From positions 62,001 to 126,000 of the forward strand of contig NZ_LQIW01000012.1 in NCBI RefSeq assembly GCF_001500025.1: a stretch of DNA of 64,000 nt, in the 5' to 3' direction. The notes under the pieces were generated by a model, which saw nothing but the letters and a program-made list of their open reading frames with translations, was not told where the DNA came from and did no database searches. Both the position numbers and the translations under genes were made by a program. Below, piece by piece: positions 9,844-20,344 of the stretch (its first letter is position 1; each line of letters opens with the position of its first letter). This DNA comes from Mycobacterium sp. IS-1590. Lineage in GTDB: Bacteria > Actinomycetota > Actinomycetes > Mycobacteriales > Mycobacteriaceae.

Positions 9844-10539
9844 TTACGGCAGGCGATCGATCAACTGCTCCGCGCTGATGCGCGGACCGGTGAAGAACGG
9901 CGTCTCCTCGCGGACATGCCGCCGCGCATCCGTGGCACGCAGATCACGCATCAGGTCGACGATGCGGTGCAGTTCCGGCGCCTCGAACGCCAGGATCCAT
10001 TCGTAGTCGCCCAGCGCGAACGCCGGAACGGTGTTGGCCCGCACGTCCTTGTAGCCGCGCGCCGCCATGCCGTGCTCGGAGAGCATGCGACGGCGCTCCT
10101 CGTCGGGCAGCAGATACCAGTCCAGTGACCGCACGAAGGGATACACGCAGATGTAGTTGCCCGGTTCCTCGCCCGCGAGGAACGCCGGGATGTGGCTCTT
10201 GTTGAACTCCGCCGGGCGGTGCAGTGCGACGTTGCTCCACACCGGATTACTGGCGCGGCCCAAGGTGGTGCTGCGACGGAAGTCGGCGTAGGTGCCCTGC
10301 AGGGCCTCGACGTTGTCGGCGTGCGTCCAGATCATGAAGTCGGCGTCGGCGCGCATCCCCGCGATGTCGTACAGGCCGCGCACCACCACACCGCGTTCCT
10401 CCTGCTGTTTGAGGAACGTCGCGGTCTCGTCGGCGACGGCCGCGCGGTCCTCGCCCAGTTCCCCCGGACGCACGGAGAACACCGAGAACATCAGGTAGCG
10501 AAGGGTGGAGTTGAGCGCGTCAAAGTCGAGCTTGGCCAT
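9844..10539 (-). CDS. hemQ: Coproheme decarboxylase HemQ (chlorite dismutase family)
   Basis: 231 residues. Converts coproheme III to haem b by two peroxide-dependent decarboxylations, the last step of the coproporphyrin-dependent pathway of actinobacteria and Firmicutes. Family motifs are the tyrosine-bearing [15 protein letters not shown], the SEHGM histidine expected to be the proximal haem ligand, DYEWILAFE and the C-terminal PFFTG. The start at MAKLDFDAL gives the family length; the frame is open further upstream but that part reads through hemY. The hemY stop lies 4 bp before this ATG, supporting a hemE-hemY-hemQ operon. Confidence 0.95.
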   Translation of the reverse strand: MAKLDFDALNSTLRYLMFSVFSVRPGELGEDRAAVADETATFLKQQEERGVVVRGLYDIAGMRADADFMIWTHADNVEALQGTYADFRRSTTLGRASNPVWSNVALHRPAEFNKSHIPAFLAGEEPGNYICVYPFVRSLDWYLLPDEERRRMLSEHGMAARGYKDVRANTVPAFALGDYEWILAFEAPELHRIVDLMRDLRATDARRHVREETPFFTGPRISAEQLIDRLP

Positions 10540-10543
10540 GGTT

Positions 10544-11899
10544 CTATCGTGCCACGCGCGAGGTGACCAACGACGCCGCCGCCCTCGTGGCCGCCGACAC
10601 ACACGCCGGAACGCCGATGCCGTCCAGGAATCCGCCCGCCACCGCAATCGTCGGCGGCAATCCCGCCCGCAGTTCGGCCACCAGCGCACCGTGACCGGGG
10701 CCGTACTGCGGCATGGCGTCGATCCACCGCTGCACGTGGAAGTCGACGGGCTCCGTCCTGACACCGAAGAGCGTGGCGAGATCCTCTGCCGCCCACCCGA
10801 GCAGCTCCTCGTCGCCCGCGCTGCGGGCCAGATTGTCGCCGAACCTTCCGAACGAGAGCCGGACCAGCTCGACGTTGCCGCGCGGACCCCATTTGCGCGA
10901 CGTCAGCGTCACCGCCTTCGACCGCAGGTGTTCGCCACTCGCCACCAGGACGCCGGACTGCTGCGGCAGCGGCGTACCGCCGGGCAGGGCCAACGCCACC
11001 AACGCCGTCGACGCCACCGGGATGCGCTGGGCCGCGGCCGCGCTTCGGGGAGCCACCTCGGCGACGAGCCGTGCCAGGCGCGGTGCCGGTACCGCGAGCA
11101 CCACCGCGTCGGCGTGGTGGCGCGAGCCCTCGTCGTCGACGAGTTCCCAGCCCTGTGCGCCGCGGTGCAGCGCTTCGACGGTGACCTGGCGCCAGTGCGC
11201 CGCGGCGCGGTGGACGAGCTCGTCGATCAGCACCCGGTAGCCGCCGTCGACCGCGCCGAAGACCGACCCGGTGACCGGCGGCGGCGCGGCTTCGCGGACG
11301 GCCTCGGTGAGGTTTCTCGCGCCACGGTCGAGGGCGACTGCCAGCGGCGGCACCGCCGAACGGACCCCGATCGTCGCCGCGTTACCGGCGTAGACACCGG
11401 CCAGCAGGGGTTCGACCGAACGCGTGACCACCTGCTCGCCGAACCGGTCGCCGACCAGCTCGGCGACGGACGGGTCGGCGCCTGGACGCCACGAGAACGG
11501 CCGACCGGGTTCGCCGTGCATCCAGGCGATCGTCGCGTCGTCCACCAGCCCGGCCAGCGCGGACGGCTGCGCCGGGATCCCCTGCAGCGTGCCGGTGGGC
11601 AGCGGGTGCAGCCGGGCCTGGCTGTAGATCAGCGGCCGTGCGCCGGTCGTGCCGATCTGCCGGTTCGCCAGGCCCAACTCGGCCAGCAAGGCGGGCACCT
11701 CGGGTCGTCGAGCGACGAACGCCTCGGCGCCGACGTCCATCGATTGACCGCCGATCCGCTCGGTGCGCAGCACGCCGCCCAGCCGGTCCGCGGGGTCGAA
11801 CACCGTGATCGACGCGTCCGGGCCGGCCGCGACACGCAGCCGATACGCGGCGACGAGACCCGAAATACCACCGCCCACAACGCAGTACGACGCAGTCAC
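10544..11899 (-). CDS. hemY: Coproporphyrinogen III oxidase (HemY/CgoX, FAD flavoprotein)
   Basis: 451 residues. Oxygen-dependent FAD enzyme oxidising coproporphyrinogen III to coproporphyrin III; older annotation calls it protoporphyrinogen oxidase. The N terminus has the dinucleotide-binding motif [15 protein letters not shown], then RLGGVLRTE typical of the amine-oxidase-like FAD family; the C-terminal [16 protein letters not shown] closes the FAD site. The GTG start overlaps the hemE stop by 4 bp (GTGA), so the longer open frame running into the hemE region is not a fusion. Confidence 0.95.
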   Translation of the reverse strand: MTASYCVVGGGISGLVAAYRLRVAAGPDASITVFDPADRLGGVLRTERIGGQSMDVGAEAFVARRPEVPALLAELGLANRQIGTTGARPLIYSQARLHPLPTGTLQGIPAQPSALAGLVDDATIAWMHGEPGRPFSWRPGADPSVAELVGDRFGEQVVTRSVEPLLAGVYAGNAATIGVRSAVPPLAVALDRGARNLTEAVREAAPPPVTGSVFGAVDGGYRVLIDELVHRAAAHWRQVTVEALHRGAQGWELVDDEGSRHHADAVVLAVPAPRLARLVAEVAPRSAAAAQRIPVASTALVALALPGGTPLPQQSGVLVASGEHLRSKAVTLTSRKWGPRGNVELVRLSFGRFGDNLARSAGDEELLGWAAEDLATLFGVRTEPVDFHVQRWIDAMPQYGPGHGALVAELRAGLPPTIAVAGGFLDGIGVPACVSAATRAAASLVTSRVAR

Positions 11900-12960
11900 A
11901 GCGAGTGCACCAACGCCACCACTTCGGTGATCACCTCGGGGTCGGTCGCGGGGAGCACGCCGTGGCCGAGGTTGAACACATGCCCGGCGGCGCCCGCATC
12001 GACCGCGCGCCGGCCGTCGTCGACGACCGCGCGAGCCGCACGTTCGGCCACCGCCGGGCCTGCCAGCAACACCACCGGATCGAGGTTGCCCTGCAACGCC
12101 GTCCCAGGGACCACCCGGGCGGCGGCGTCGGACAGCGAGGTGCGCCAGTCGACCCCGACCACGGCCGGGGCGCCGTGGCCGGAGGCGGCCTGCGACATCG
12201 CACCCAGCAGTTCGGCGGTACCGACACCGAAGTGCGTCATCGGGACTCCGGCGGCGGCCAGCGTCGCGAACACGCGGGTGCTGTGCGGCAGCACATAGCT
12301 GCGGTAGTCGGCCAACGACAGCGTCCCGGCCCACGAGTCGAACACCTGGATCGCGTCGACACCCGCGTCCACTTGAACCTGCAGGAACGCGATCGTCACA
12401 TCGGTCAGCGCGGCCATCAGCGCGTGCCACGTCTCGGGTTCTGAGAACATCATCGCCTTGGTGCGCTCGTGGTTGCGGCTCGGCCCGCCCTCGACCAGGT
12501 AGGAGGCCAGCGTGAACGGCGCGCCCGCGAACCCGATCAACGGCACCTCGCCGAGTTCGGTCACCAGCGTCCCGACGGCCTCGGCGACCGGCGCCACCTG
12601 CTCGCGCTCCAGCGATCTCATCGCGGCGACATCCGCGGCGGTGCGAATCGGGTGCTCGATCACCGGGCCGACGTCGGGAACGATGTCGAGGTCGATGCCC
12701 GCAGCGCGCAACGGCACCACGATGTCGGAGAACAGGATCGCGGCGTCCACACCGTGCCTGCGGACCGGCTGCAGGGTGATCTCGGTGATCAGCTCGGCAT
12801 CGAAACAGGCCTGCATCATCGTGTTCTTCGCCCGCAACGCGCGGTACTCGGGCAGCGAACGGCCCGCCTGCCGCATGAACCACACCGGCACGCGACCGGG
12901 TTTGCGGCCGCCGGCGGCGGCCAGATAGGGCGAGTCGGGCAGCTCACGGCGCGTGTTCAT
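11896..12960 (-). CDS. hemE: Uroporphyrinogen decarboxylase HemE
   Basis: 354 residues, normal family length. Decarboxylates the four acetate side chains of uroporphyrinogen III to give coproporphyrinogen III in the cytosol. The N-terminal signature [15 protein letters not shown] with catalytic arginines, the [14 protein letters not shown] segment with the catalytic aspartate, [17 protein letters not shown] and the C-terminal FNLGHGVLP are all intact. The start at [13 protein letters not shown] is chosen because upstream sequence in frame is arginine-rich shadow. First gene of the hemE-hemY-hemQ set. Confidence 0.97.
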   Translation of the reverse strand: MNTRRELPDSPYLAAAGGRKPGRVPVWFMRQAGRSLPEYRALRAKNTMMQACFDAELITEITLQPVRRHGVDAAILFSDIVVPLRAAGIDLDIVPDVGPVIEHPIRTAADVAAMRSLEREQVAPVAEAVGTLVTELGEVPLIGFAGAPFTLASYLVEGGPSRNHERTKAMMFSEPETWHALMAALTDVTIAFLQVQVDAGVDAIQVFDSWAGTLSLADYRSYVLPHSTRVFATLAAAGVPMTHFGVGTAELLGAMSQAASGHGAPAVVGVDWRTSLSDAAARVVPGTALQGNLDPVVLLAGPAVAERAARAVVDDGRRAVDAGAAGHVFNLGHGVLPATDPEVITEVVALVHSL

Positions 12961-13079
12961 CGCTGTCAATGCTGCCATGCGGACCGGGCGGCGCCCGTCT
13001 CGCCTCGTCCGGACCGGTGCCCGACAAGATCGGCGCGCCACACGCATAGACCTGCTCGGATCCGCTAGCGTCAAACGTC

Positions 13080-13661
13080 GTGACCACCGCCGAACCGGCT
13101 CAGTTCCGTGAAGCGGTGGCGGCGATGAATGCCACCACCGTCCGACCGGAGATCGAGCTCGGCCCGATCCGCCCGCCGCAGCGGCTGGCGCCGTTCAGCT
13201 ATGCGCTGGGCGCCGAGGTCCGCCATCCCGAGACGGCGATCGTGCCGGAGCGCTCCGAGGGTGACGCATTCGGCCGCCTGATCCTGCTGCACGACCCCGA
13301 GGGCGCCGACGCCTGGGACGGCACCATGCGGCTGGTCGCCTACATCCAGGCCGATCTGGACTCCAGCGAAGCCGTCGACCCGCTGCTGCCGGAGGTGGCG
13401 TGGAGCTGGCTCGTCGACGCCCTCGCAGAACGCGCCGAGCATGTCACCGCCCTGGGCGGCACCGTCACCGCCACCACGTCGGTGCGTTACGGCGACATCT
13501 CCGGCCCGCCCCGGGCTCACCAGCTAGAACTGCGTGCCTCGTGGACGGCGACGACACTCGAGTTGGGCCCGCACGTCGAGGCGTTCTGTGAGGTGCTCGA
13601 GCACGCCGCCGGGCTGCCGCCCCAGGGCGTGACCGACCTCGGCTCCCGTACCCGCGCTTGA
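13080..13661 (+). CDS. DUF3000 family protein
   Basis: 193-residue soluble protein of the actinobacterial DUF3000 family; function unknown. Recognisable features are the [17 protein letters not shown] segment near the N terminus, [15 protein letters not shown] in the middle and [19 protein letters not shown] near the end. The GTG start lies 8 bases after a TAGCGT -10 box (13066-13071), so the transcript is probably leaderless. Divergent from hemE and followed directly by the RNase D gene, whose possible TTG start overlaps this stop. Same neighbourhood as Rv2680 in M. tuberculosis (recalled). Confidence 0.9.
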   Translation: MTTAEPAQFREAVAAMNATTVRPEIELGPIRPPQRLAPFSYALGAEVRHPETAIVPERSEGDAFGRLILLHDPEGADAWDGTMRLVAYIQADLDSSEAVDPLLPEVAWSWLVDALAERAEHVTALGGTVTATTSVRYGDISGPPRAHQLELRASWTATTLELGPHVEAFCEVLEHAAGLPPQGVTDLGSRTRA

Positions 13662-13663
13662 CG

Positions 13664-14959
13664 ATGCCCGATCCCGACGAGGCCGTCCCGGAGGCGGCCG
13701 CGCCCGAGCAGACCGAGCCGGAGGCGACGCCGCTGCTGGCGCCCCGCGACGGCGTGCCCGCGTTGTCGACCAGTGTCAGCGAGATCCGCAAGGCCGCCGA
13801 GCTCTTGGCGTCCGGCTCCGGCCCCTTCGCGGTCGACGCCGAACGCGCCTCGGGCTTCCGCTACTCCAACCGTGCTTATCTCGTGCAGATCCGACGCGAA
13901 GGCGCCGGCACCGTGTTGATCGATCCGGTGAGCCACGGCGCCGATCCGGTCGACGCACTGGCCCCGGTCGCAGAGGTGCTGGCCACCGACGAATGGGTGC
14001 TGCACGCCGCCGACCAGGATCTGCCGTGTCTGGCCGATCTCGGCATCCGGCCGGTCAGCCTGTACGACACGGAGTTGGCGGGCCGACTCGCCGGTTATGA
14101 CAAGGTCAACCTCGCCGCGATGGTGCAGCGGTTGCTCGGCCTACAGCTGATGAAGGGCCACGGCGCAGCCGACTGGTCCAAGCGGCCGCTGCCTGACGAG
14201 TGGCTCAACTACGCCGCTCTCGATGTCGAGGTGCTCGTCGACCTACGCGACGCGGTGGCCGCGGTTCTCGAGGAACAGGGCAAAACTGACTGGGCGGCAC
14301 AGGAATTCGAGCACCTCAGGAAGTTCGAGGCAACACCGACCCGTCGGGACCGCTGGCGGCGCACGTCGGGCATCCACAAGATTCGTGATGCCCGCGCCCT
14401 AGCCGCCGTGCGCGAACTGTGGACCACCCGTGACCACATCGCGCAGCGCCGCGACATCGCGCCGGGCCGGATTCTGCCGGACTCGGCCATCATCAACGCC
14501 GCCACCGCCGATCCCGACACCGTCGAGAAGTTGACGGCGCTTCCGGTGTTCGGCGGTAATCGGCAGCGCCGCAGCGCCAAGGTGTGGCTCGAGGCGCTCG
14601 CCCGGGCACGCACCACCCGTGACCTGCCGACATCGCAGGAGCCGGCGAACGGCCCTCCACCCGCGTCCCGTTGGGCCAGGCGCAAACCCGAGGCCGCCGC
14701 CCGACTGGATGCGGTGCGCGCCGCGCTCAGCGATGTGTCACAACGGGTTTGCGTGCCGACCGAGAACCTGCTCTCCCCCGACACCGTGCGCCGACTGTGT
14801 TGGGATTGGGAGCCCGTCGACGACAGGGCGAGCGTGATCGAGGCGTTTCTGCGGGATGCGGGCGCGCGGCCATGGCAACGCGAGCTGACGGTGCCACCCC
14901 TGAGCGAGGCGCTGTCCAAGGCCGACGCTCAGCTTGCCGAGGGACCCGCCGGGAGCTGA
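13664..14959 (+). CDS. Ribonuclease D-like 3'-5' exonuclease with HRDC domain
   Basis: 431 residues. Trims RNA 3' ends. The DEDDy exonuclease domain covers about residues 30-215: FAVDAERASGFRYSNRA holds the D-x-E metal ligands, HAADQDLPCLADLG the third acid and NYAALDVEVLVDL the terminal Y/D pair. An HRDC nucleic-acid-binding domain (RDARALAAVRELWTTRD) follows, with a helical C-terminal part. The ATG start is used; a TTG at 13658 overlapping the previous stop (TTGA) is also possible. The 3' end overlaps the convergent hydrolase gene by 31 bp. Confidence 0.93.
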   Translation: MPDPDEAVPEAAAPEQTEPEATPLLAPRDGVPALSTSVSEIRKAAELLASGSGPFAVDAERASGFRYSNRAYLVQIRREGAGTVLIDPVSHGADPVDALAPVAEVLATDEWVLHAADQDLPCLADLGIRPVSLYDTELAGRLAGYDKVNLAAMVQRLLGLQLMKGHGAADWSKRPLPDEWLNYAALDVEVLVDLRDAVAAVLEEQGKTDWAAQEFEHLRKFEATPTRRDRWRRTSGIHKIRDARALAAVRELWTTRDHIAQRRDIAPGRILPDSAIINAATADPDTVEKLTALPVFGGNRQRRSAKVWLEALARARTTRDLPTSQEPANGPPPASRWARRKPEAAARLDAVRAALSDVSQRVCVPTENLLSPDTVRRLCWDWEPVDDRASVIEAFLRDAGARPWQRELTVPPLSEALSKADAQLAEGPAGS

Positions 14960-15870
14960 GCGGTCGCCTTCTCGACGTGAGCCAGGAAGTGCCGCAACAC
15001 TTCCTCGGGTGCCTCGATTTGCGGCCAGTGTCCGATGTCGGCGGCAAGCATCACCACGTCGGCGTCGGGGATCACTTCGGCGTAGCGGCGCGCCATGTGT
15101 GCGCCGGAGTTCGGGTCGACGGGCCCGTCGATGAGCCGCATGGGCACGGCGGTTTGGCGCATGGCGCGCACCCACCGGTTGCGGTGGGTGTACCGGTCCC
15201 CCAGGAATCGACCGACCTTGTGCAGCACGCGTTTACCGTCGTTGTATTCCAGAATCTGGTGAAAGCGGTTCATCAGCTCGCGTGAGGGCTTCGTGTTCGG
15301 GCCGAACATCTCGTCGAGCGTTCGCTCGAGTATCTTGCGCGAAATCGGACTGCGCCCTTGCAGAGGACTCATCAAGTCGCCCAGCGGAGTTCCCGACATG
15401 AGCTTCTGCATGGTGCGCGGGGTGTACGCCTCGTTGAACAGCCCCCCGTTCAACCAGGTGATCGATTGATAGTGCACTGATCCGTACGACTGCTGCCCGA
15501 ATTCACTGCGGGCCAGGAGTTCTTGGCCTACCGAGTCACCGAGGTCGTGCGCCAACACGTGGCACCGCTCGACGTTGAGGTGCTCCAGTAACGCCTCGTG
15601 GATGTTGGCGTGATCGGGCACCGAGTATTCGTAGGCGACCGGTTTCGCCGAGAAGCCCATGCCGATCATGTCCGCTGCGATGACGGTGAAGTGTTCGGTG
15701 AGCGTCGGCCAGATCAGTGACCAGTCCCACGAGTTGAACGGATAGCCGTGGATCGTCAACAGCGTCGGAGCCTCACCCAGCGGCGGGCCGTCGACCCGGT
15801 AGAAGATCTCGAACCCCAGGTAGTCGAAGTAGCGGCCCGCGGCCTTCCAGCGCTCCAGCTCGGCATCCAT
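14929..15870 (-). CDS. Alpha/beta hydrolase (epoxide hydrolase / haloalkane dehalogenase-like)
   Basis: 313 residues. Motifs are TIHGYPFNSWDW (oxyanion HG-P type), nucleophile elbow LAHDLGDSVGQ with aspartate instead of serine, acid segment DGPVDPNSGAH and histidine segment ADIGHWPQIEAPEEV. An Asp nucleophile is typical of epoxide hydrolases and dehalogenases; the substrate cannot be told from sequence. A TAGGCT -10 box (15877-15882) six bases before the ATG points to a leaderless transcript, back to back with the psiE-like promoter. Confidence 0.88.
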   Translation of the reverse strand: MDAELERWKAAGRYFDYLGFEIFYRVDGPPLGEAPTLLTIHGYPFNSWDWSLIWPTLTEHFTVIAADMIGMGFSAKPVAYEYSVPDHANIHEALLEHLNVERCHVLAHDLGDSVGQELLARSEFGQQSYGSVHYQSITWLNGGLFNEAYTPRTMQKLMSGTPLGDLMSPLQGRSPISRKILERTLDEMFGPNTKPSRELMNRFHQILEYNDGKRVLHKVGRFLGDRYTHRNRWVRAMRQTAVPMRLIDGPVDPNSGAHMARRYAEVIPDADVVMLAADIGHWPQIEAPEEVLRHFLAHVEKATAQLPAGPSAS

Positions 15871-15935
15871 GACCGCAGCCTAGGCGATCGGGCATTTTGC
15901 GTCGGCGCGCGCTTCAGACGGCTTAGCGTGACCGA

Positions 15936-16442
15936 ATGGCGGAACAGGACGAGTCCGAGAACGAAGAAGATCGGCAGCGGTTCGCCGACCGCGTGCTGAG
16001 CTTCGCCGAGGACGCGGTGTACTGGGCCATCGCGACCGTTCTGCTCGCCGGGTCGGTGGCGCTCCTGGTCGCCCAGGTCAATGTTCTACTGCGCCTGCGC
16101 AATACGCCGGCGAGCACGATCATGCTGGAGGTGCTCGACGGGCTGCTGCTGATCTTCATCTTCGTCGAACTGCTCTATGCGGTGCGGACGTCGCTGCGCT
16201 CACATGAGATCGTCGCCGAGCCGTTTTTGATCGTCGGCATCCTGGCGTGCATCAAAGAGATCGTCGTGCTGTCGGTCGAGGCGGCGAAGCTGCTGTCCAA
16301 CGGCCCCGAGTTCGCCCGCGCGATCGTCCAGGTGGGCGTGCTCGGGGGTCTGGTGCTGGTGTTGTCGCTGGCGATTTTCGTGCTGCGGGTGCAACGCCAC
16401 GGCGTCTCCGACGAAGCCGCCGAGCTGGCCGACAAGAACTAG
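15936..16442 (+). CDS. PsiE-family (phosphate-starvation-inducible) membrane protein
   Basis: 168 residues with an acidic N terminus and four predicted membrane helices: AIATVLLAGSVALLVAQVNV, MLEVLDGLLLIFIFVELLYA, PFLIVGILACIKEIVVLSVE and VGVLGGLVLVLSLAIFVLRV. The pattern around FIFVELLYAVRTSLRSHEI matches the PsiE family, whose role is unknown. A TAGCGT box (15924-15929) six bases before the ATG suggests leaderless transcription. No Pho box was recognised. Convergent with dxs, 4 bp apart. Confidence 0.85.
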   Translation: MAEQDESENEEDRQRFADRVLSFAEDAVYWAIATVLLAGSVALLVAQVNVLLRLRNTPASTIMLEVLDGLLLIFIFVELLYAVRTSLRSHEIVAEPFLIVGILACIKEIVVLSVEAAKLLSNGPEFARAIVQVGVLGGLVLVLSLAIFVLRVQRHGVSDEAAELADKN

Positions 16443-16446
16443 CGCA

Positions 16447-18360
16447 CTAGTCGAGTCGCTCGCTGACCTCGGTTTCGCTGACGGGGGCGCCCTGAGCCGC
16501 GACCCAGCCGGTGATCTGGCGGGCCACGGTGCGATCGGTCAAGCCGACCTCGGCGAGCACCTCGCCGCGGGACGCCTGCGCGAAGAACTCCTGCGGCAGA
16601 CCGACGTCGCGGCAGGGCACGTCGATCTCGGCGCGGCGCAACGCCGCCGACACCGCCGAACCGATGCCGCCGTTGACGCCGTTGTCCTCGAGCGTGACGA
16701 CGAGCTTGTGTTCGCGGGCCAGCGCGTTGATCGCCTCGGGCACCGGCAGCACCCAGCGCGGGTCGACGACCGTCACACCGATGCCCTGGTTGCGCAAGAG
16801 TTCGGCGACCGCCAACGCCATCGACGCGAACGGCCCGACCGCCACCAACAGCACGTCGCCGGTGAACCCGTCGGCCGGCACCGCCAGCACATCGACACCG
16901 TCACGCCGTTCGACCGCCGGAATGTCCTCGCCGACATCGCCTTTCGGGAACCGGATGGCGGTCGGACCGTCGTTGACGTCGAGCGCTTCGCCGAGTTCCT
17001 CGCGCAGCCGGACGCCGTCGCGCGGTGCGGCCACCCGCATACCGGGCACGATGCCCAGCATCGACAGGTCCCACATGCCGTTGTGGCTCGCGCCGTCGGG
17101 GCCGGTGATACCCGAGCGGTCCAACACCATCGTCACCGGCAGCTTGTGAAGGGCCACATCCATCATGACCTGGTCGAATGCGCGGTTCAGGAACGTCGAG
17201 TAGATCGCGACGACAGGATGCAGGCCGCCCATCGCCAGCCCGGCCGCCGACGTCATCGCATGCTGTTCGGCGATGCCGACGTCGAAGAACCGGTCCGGGA
17301 AGCGCTGCCGGAATGCGGTCAGCCCAGTGGGGCCGGGCATCGCCGCGGTGATCGCAACCACGTCGCGTCGGCGGGCCGCGTAGCCGATCAGCGCCTCGGA
17401 GAATGTCGACGTCCAGCCCGGACCGGGGACCGACGTCGCCAATCCGGTCTCGGGGTCGATGACACCGCACGCGTGCATCTGGTCGGCCTCGTCGTTCTCC
17501 GCGGGCGCGTAGCCCATGCCCTTGCGGGTGACGATGTGCACGATCACCGGCATGTTGAAGCCGCGCGCCCGGCGCAGCGCGACCTCGACGGCGTGCTCGT
17601 CATGGCCGTCGATGGGGCCGACATACTTCAGGCCCAGATCGGTGAACATCACCTGCGGCGCCAGCGCGTCCTTGATGCCGGCCTTGATGGAGTGCATGCA
17701 CTGGTAGCACACCTCGCCGATGACCGGCACGCCGCGCACCGCCTTGCGGCCCTCCTCGAGGACACGTTCGTAGCCGGGCTGCAATCGCAGGCCGGCCAGG
17801 TGTTCGGCGAACCCGCCGATCGTCGGTGCGTAGCTGCGGCCGTTGTCGTTGACGACGATCACCACCGGCCGTCGCGCCGCGGCGATGTTGTTCAACGCCT
17901 CCCAGCACATGCCGCCGGTCAGCGCACCGTCGCCGACGACGGCGACCACATGGCGGTTGCGGTGTCCGGACAGCTCGAACGCCTTGGCCAGCCCGTCGGC
18001 GTAGGACAGCGCGGAACTGGCGTGGCTGGATTCCACCCAGTCGTGTTCGCTCTCCTCGCGCGAGGGGTAGCCCGACAGACCGCCCTTCTTGCGCAGGCTC
18101 TCGAAGTCGTGGCAGCGGCCCGTCAGCATCTTGTGCACGTAGGACTGGTGCCCGGTGTCGAAGATGATGGGATCGTGGGGCGAATCGAACACCCTGTGCA
18201 GCGCCAGCGTCAGCTCGACGACGCCGAGGTTCGGGCCGAGATGCCCGCCGGTGGCAGCCACCTTGTGGATCAGGAATTCGCGGATCTCACGTGCCAGATC
18301 GCTCAGTTGCGACTGCGATAGGTGCTGCAGATCTGCGGGCCCGCGGATCTGTTCAAGCAT
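16447..18360 (-). CDS. dxs: 1-deoxy-D-xylulose-5-phosphate synthase
   Basis: 637 residues, full length. Thiamine-diphosphate enzyme condensing pyruvate and glyceraldehyde-3-phosphate, the entry step of the MEP isoprenoid pathway. The TPP motif [16 protein letters not shown], the [13 protein letters not shown] segment and the transketolase-like central motif [16 protein letters not shown] with the catalytic glutamate are present. The ATG is six bases after a TAGACT box (18367-18372 on this strand), consistent with a leaderless mRNA. Equivalent to dxs1 (Rv2682c, recalled). Confidence 0.97.
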   Translation of the reverse strand: MLEQIRGPADLQHLSQSQLSDLAREIREFLIHKVAATGGHLGPNLGVVELTLALHRVFDSPHDPIIFDTGHQSYVHKMLTGRCHDFESLRKKGGLSGYPSREESEHDWVESSHASSALSYADGLAKAFELSGHRNRHVVAVVGDGALTGGMCWEALNNIAAARRPVVIVVNDNGRSYAPTIGGFAEHLAGLRLQPGYERVLEEGRKAVRGVPVIGEVCYQCMHSIKAGIKDALAPQVMFTDLGLKYVGPIDGHDEHAVEVALRRARGFNMPVIVHIVTRKGMGYAPAENDEADQMHACGVIDPETGLATSVPGPGWTSTFSEALIGYAARRRDVVAITAAMPGPTGLTAFRQRFPDRFFDVGIAEQHAMTSAAGLAMGGLHPVVAIYSTFLNRAFDQVMMDVALHKLPVTMVLDRSGITGPDGASHNGMWDLSMLGIVPGMRVAAPRDGVRLREELGEALDVNDGPTAIRFPKGDVGEDIPAVERRDGVDVLAVPADGFTGDVLLVAVGPFASMALAVAELLRNQGIGVTVVDPRWVLPVPEAINALAREHKLVVTLEDNGVNGGIGSAVSAALRRAEIDVPCRDVGLPQEFFAQASRGEVLAEVGLTDRTVARQITGWVAAQGAPVSETEVSERLD

Positions 18361-18388
18361 TCGTTCAGTCTACGCACGGCCGTCGTAG

Positions 18389-19774
18389 TCAGTCCTGCCG
18401 AGCTTGGTAGATGTCGGGCACACCGTCGTGATCGGAATCGGCGGTCTCCTGCTCGTGGATGGCACGATATTGCCTGTTCCGCAGCCTCAACAGGACCGCC
18501 GCAAGGGTCGCGGAGGCCAGCGATCCCGTCAGCACCCCGATCTTCACGAATTCGTCACGTTCGGACCCGCTGCCGTAGGCCAAATCGCCGATGAGCAGCG
18601 ACACGGTGAAACCGATACCCGCCAGCATGGCGATTCCCAGCACGTCGATCCACCGGACCGCCGGGTCCAGGTCGGCGCGCGTGACCGACGCCAGCACCCG
18701 CGTGGTCAAAAAGATTCCGACCGGCTTTCCGACGACCAGCCCGAGGACGATGCCCAGCGTGATGGGGTCGGCCATCGCCTCGGCGAAGCCCGTGTAGCCG
18801 CCGATGCTCACCCCGGCGGCGAAGAACGCGAAGACCGGTATCGCCACTCCCGCCGACAGCGGACGGATGCGGTGCTCGAAGTGCTCGGCGAGGCCCGGTC
18901 CGGCCTCCGGCCCGCCGGCGGCCTGCGAACGCTTCACCGGTACCGCGAAACCGAGCAGAACCCCCGCCACCGTCGCATGGACGCCCGATTCGTGCATCAG
19001 GACCCACGTGGCCAGCGCCAGGGGTACCAACAACCACCACGACTGGATCCTGCGCTGGACACACACCGCGAACAGCGCCAGCGGAACGAGCGTCGCCAGC
19101 AGCGCAGGCACGTTGATGTCCTCGGTGTAGAACACCGCGATCACGCTCACGGCGAGCAGATCGTCCACCACGGCGAGAGTGAGCAGGAAGATCCGGAGCG
19201 CGGACGGCAGGTGCGTGGAGATGACTGCCAGCACCGCGACGGCGAACGCGATGTCGGTCGCGGTCGGGATGGCCCAGCCCCGCAGGGCGCCGTCGCCGAC
19301 GTGGGCGGTCACCGCGACGAAGATGAGCGCCGGCACGACCATTCCGCCGACCGCGGCGGCGATCGGCAGCGCCGCGCGGGCGGGGTCACGCAGGTCCCCG
19401 GCGACGAACTCCCGTTTGAGCTCCAACCCGACCACGAAGAAGAACAGGGCCAACAATCCGTCGGCCGCCCAGGTGCCGACAGTGAGGTCCAGGTGCAGGC
19501 CCAACGGTTGGCCGCCGACCTTCAAATCGCGCAGGGCGAAGTAGCTTTCCGACCACGGCGAGTTGGCCCACACGAGCGCGACGGTCGCCGCCACCAGCAG
19601 GATCGCGCCTCCGACGGTCTCCCGGCGCAGGATCGAGGCCACCCGGCTGGTCTCGGACCACGATCCGCGGGCGAACAGCGTCCGCCGTGCGAAGCGGCGC
19701 AGGGGGTTGGCGGTCACGGTGAGTCCCGATCTGTAGGGGTCGACAGATGAATTGCCGACCAGACTTCCCGGCAC
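18389..19774 (-). CDS. nhaA: Na+/H+ antiporter NhaA
   Basis: 461 residues, 11-12 membrane helices. Exchanges sodium for protons at the inner membrane. The family signature [14 protein letters not shown] follows helix 2, and the paired aspartates of [17 protein letters not shown] correspond to the ion-binding DD of E. coli NhaA. The start is uncertain: GTG at 19774 gives an extra ~18 residues before the GTG at about 19720 (VTANPLRRF). A charged C-terminal tail with DSDHDGVPD resembles a calcium-binding type-3 repeat motif, unusual for NhaA. Confidence 0.93.
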   Translation of the reverse strand: MPGSLVGNSSVDPYRSGLTVTANPLRRFARRTLFARGSWSETSRVASILRRETVGGAILLVAATVALVWANSPWSESYFALRDLKVGGQPLGLHLDLTVGTWAADGLLALFFFVVGLELKREFVAGDLRDPARAALPIAAAVGGMVVPALIFVAVTAHVGDGALRGWAIPTATDIAFAVAVLAVISTHLPSALRIFLLTLAVVDDLLAVSVIAVFYTEDINVPALLATLVPLALFAVCVQRRIQSWWLLVPLALATWVLMHESGVHATVAGVLLGFAVPVKRSQAAGGPEAGPGLAEHFEHRIRPLSAGVAIPVFAFFAAGVSIGGYTGFAEAMADPITLGIVLGLVVGKPVGIFLTTRVLASVTRADLDPAVRWIDVLGIAMLAGIGFTVSLLIGDLAYGSGSERDEFVKIGVLTGSLASATLAAVLLRLRNRQYRAIHEQETADSDHDGVPDIYQARQD

Positions 19775-19846
19775 ACCCTGCCGCTCAACGTATCAACGTC
19801 GACGGTGTCGAGCATGCGCGGTGGCGGACGGCGCTTCGGCTGACCG

Positions 19847-20326
19847 TCAGATCGCGATGCGGCGCGGACGGTCCGAGCCCGGCCACACGTAGTCGAGGTC
19901 GTCGGGCACGTCGGGAAAGAACTGGCGGTAGTGCTGCGGGTCCTTGCGGACGAGGACCGACTGGTGGCTGCGATGAAACTCCGGATCACCCAGCCACGGC
20001 GGCACCTCCCCCGCGGCGACCAACGCGTCCTGGGTGCGCGGGGTGCCGATGCCGGTCTCGCGGGCGAGGTCGGTGACCATGGTGGTCGCGCAGGTGTCGG
20101 CGTGCCCCAGCGCGCACCATGCGGCGCAGACGTCGAGCCCGTAGCGGACCAGGGCTTCCTCGTAGCCGGCCCACATCGCCGCCGCGGGGTGGTGGCGCCA
20201 GCCATAACCGGGCACGGTCAGTGCGCGGACGACCTGGATGGTCTCGACCCGCTGTTTGCCGAGCCGCTTCGTGTCGAGGACGCGGGCGGTGTCGTCGAAA
20301 CCCGGGCAGGGCAGAAACGTCTGCAT
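19847..20326 (-). CDS. Pyrimidine dimer DNA glycosylase/endonuclease V family (Pyr_excise) protein
   Basis: 159 residues. The N terminus MQTFLPCPGFDDTARVLDTK RLGKQRVE is typical of the PF03013 family (ordered as RVLDxxRLGKQRVE), with GYGWRHHPAAAMWAGYEEAL next; family members resemble phage T4 endonuclease V, which cuts at UV dimers. Many bacterial homologues are untested, so the enzymatic role is inference. Lies between nhaA and the RNA methyltransferase gene, all on the minus strand but with gaps of 17-70 bp. Confidence 0.75.
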   Translation of the reverse strand: MQTFLPCPGFDDTARVLDTKRLGKQRVETIQVVRALTVPGYGWRHHPAAAMWAGYEEALVRYGLDVCAAWCALGHADTCATTMVTDLARETGIGTPRTQDALVAAGEVPPWLGDPEFHRSHQSVLVRKDPQHYRQFFPDVPDDLDYVWPGSDRPRRIAI

Positions 20327-20344
20327 CCTGCAGGGGATACCCGT

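Noticed and set aside
10544..12883. 779-codon minus-strand frame suggesting a HemE-HemY fusion
   Set aside because: The first ~325 codons are out of frame with hemE and arginine/glycine-rich; hemY has its own GTG overlapping the hemE stop.
16708..18321. 537-codon plus-strand frame opposite dxs, and a 448-codon frame opposite nhaA (18404-19750)
   Set aside because: Composition rich in Arg/His/Gln with no domain; exact antisense of well-supported genes.
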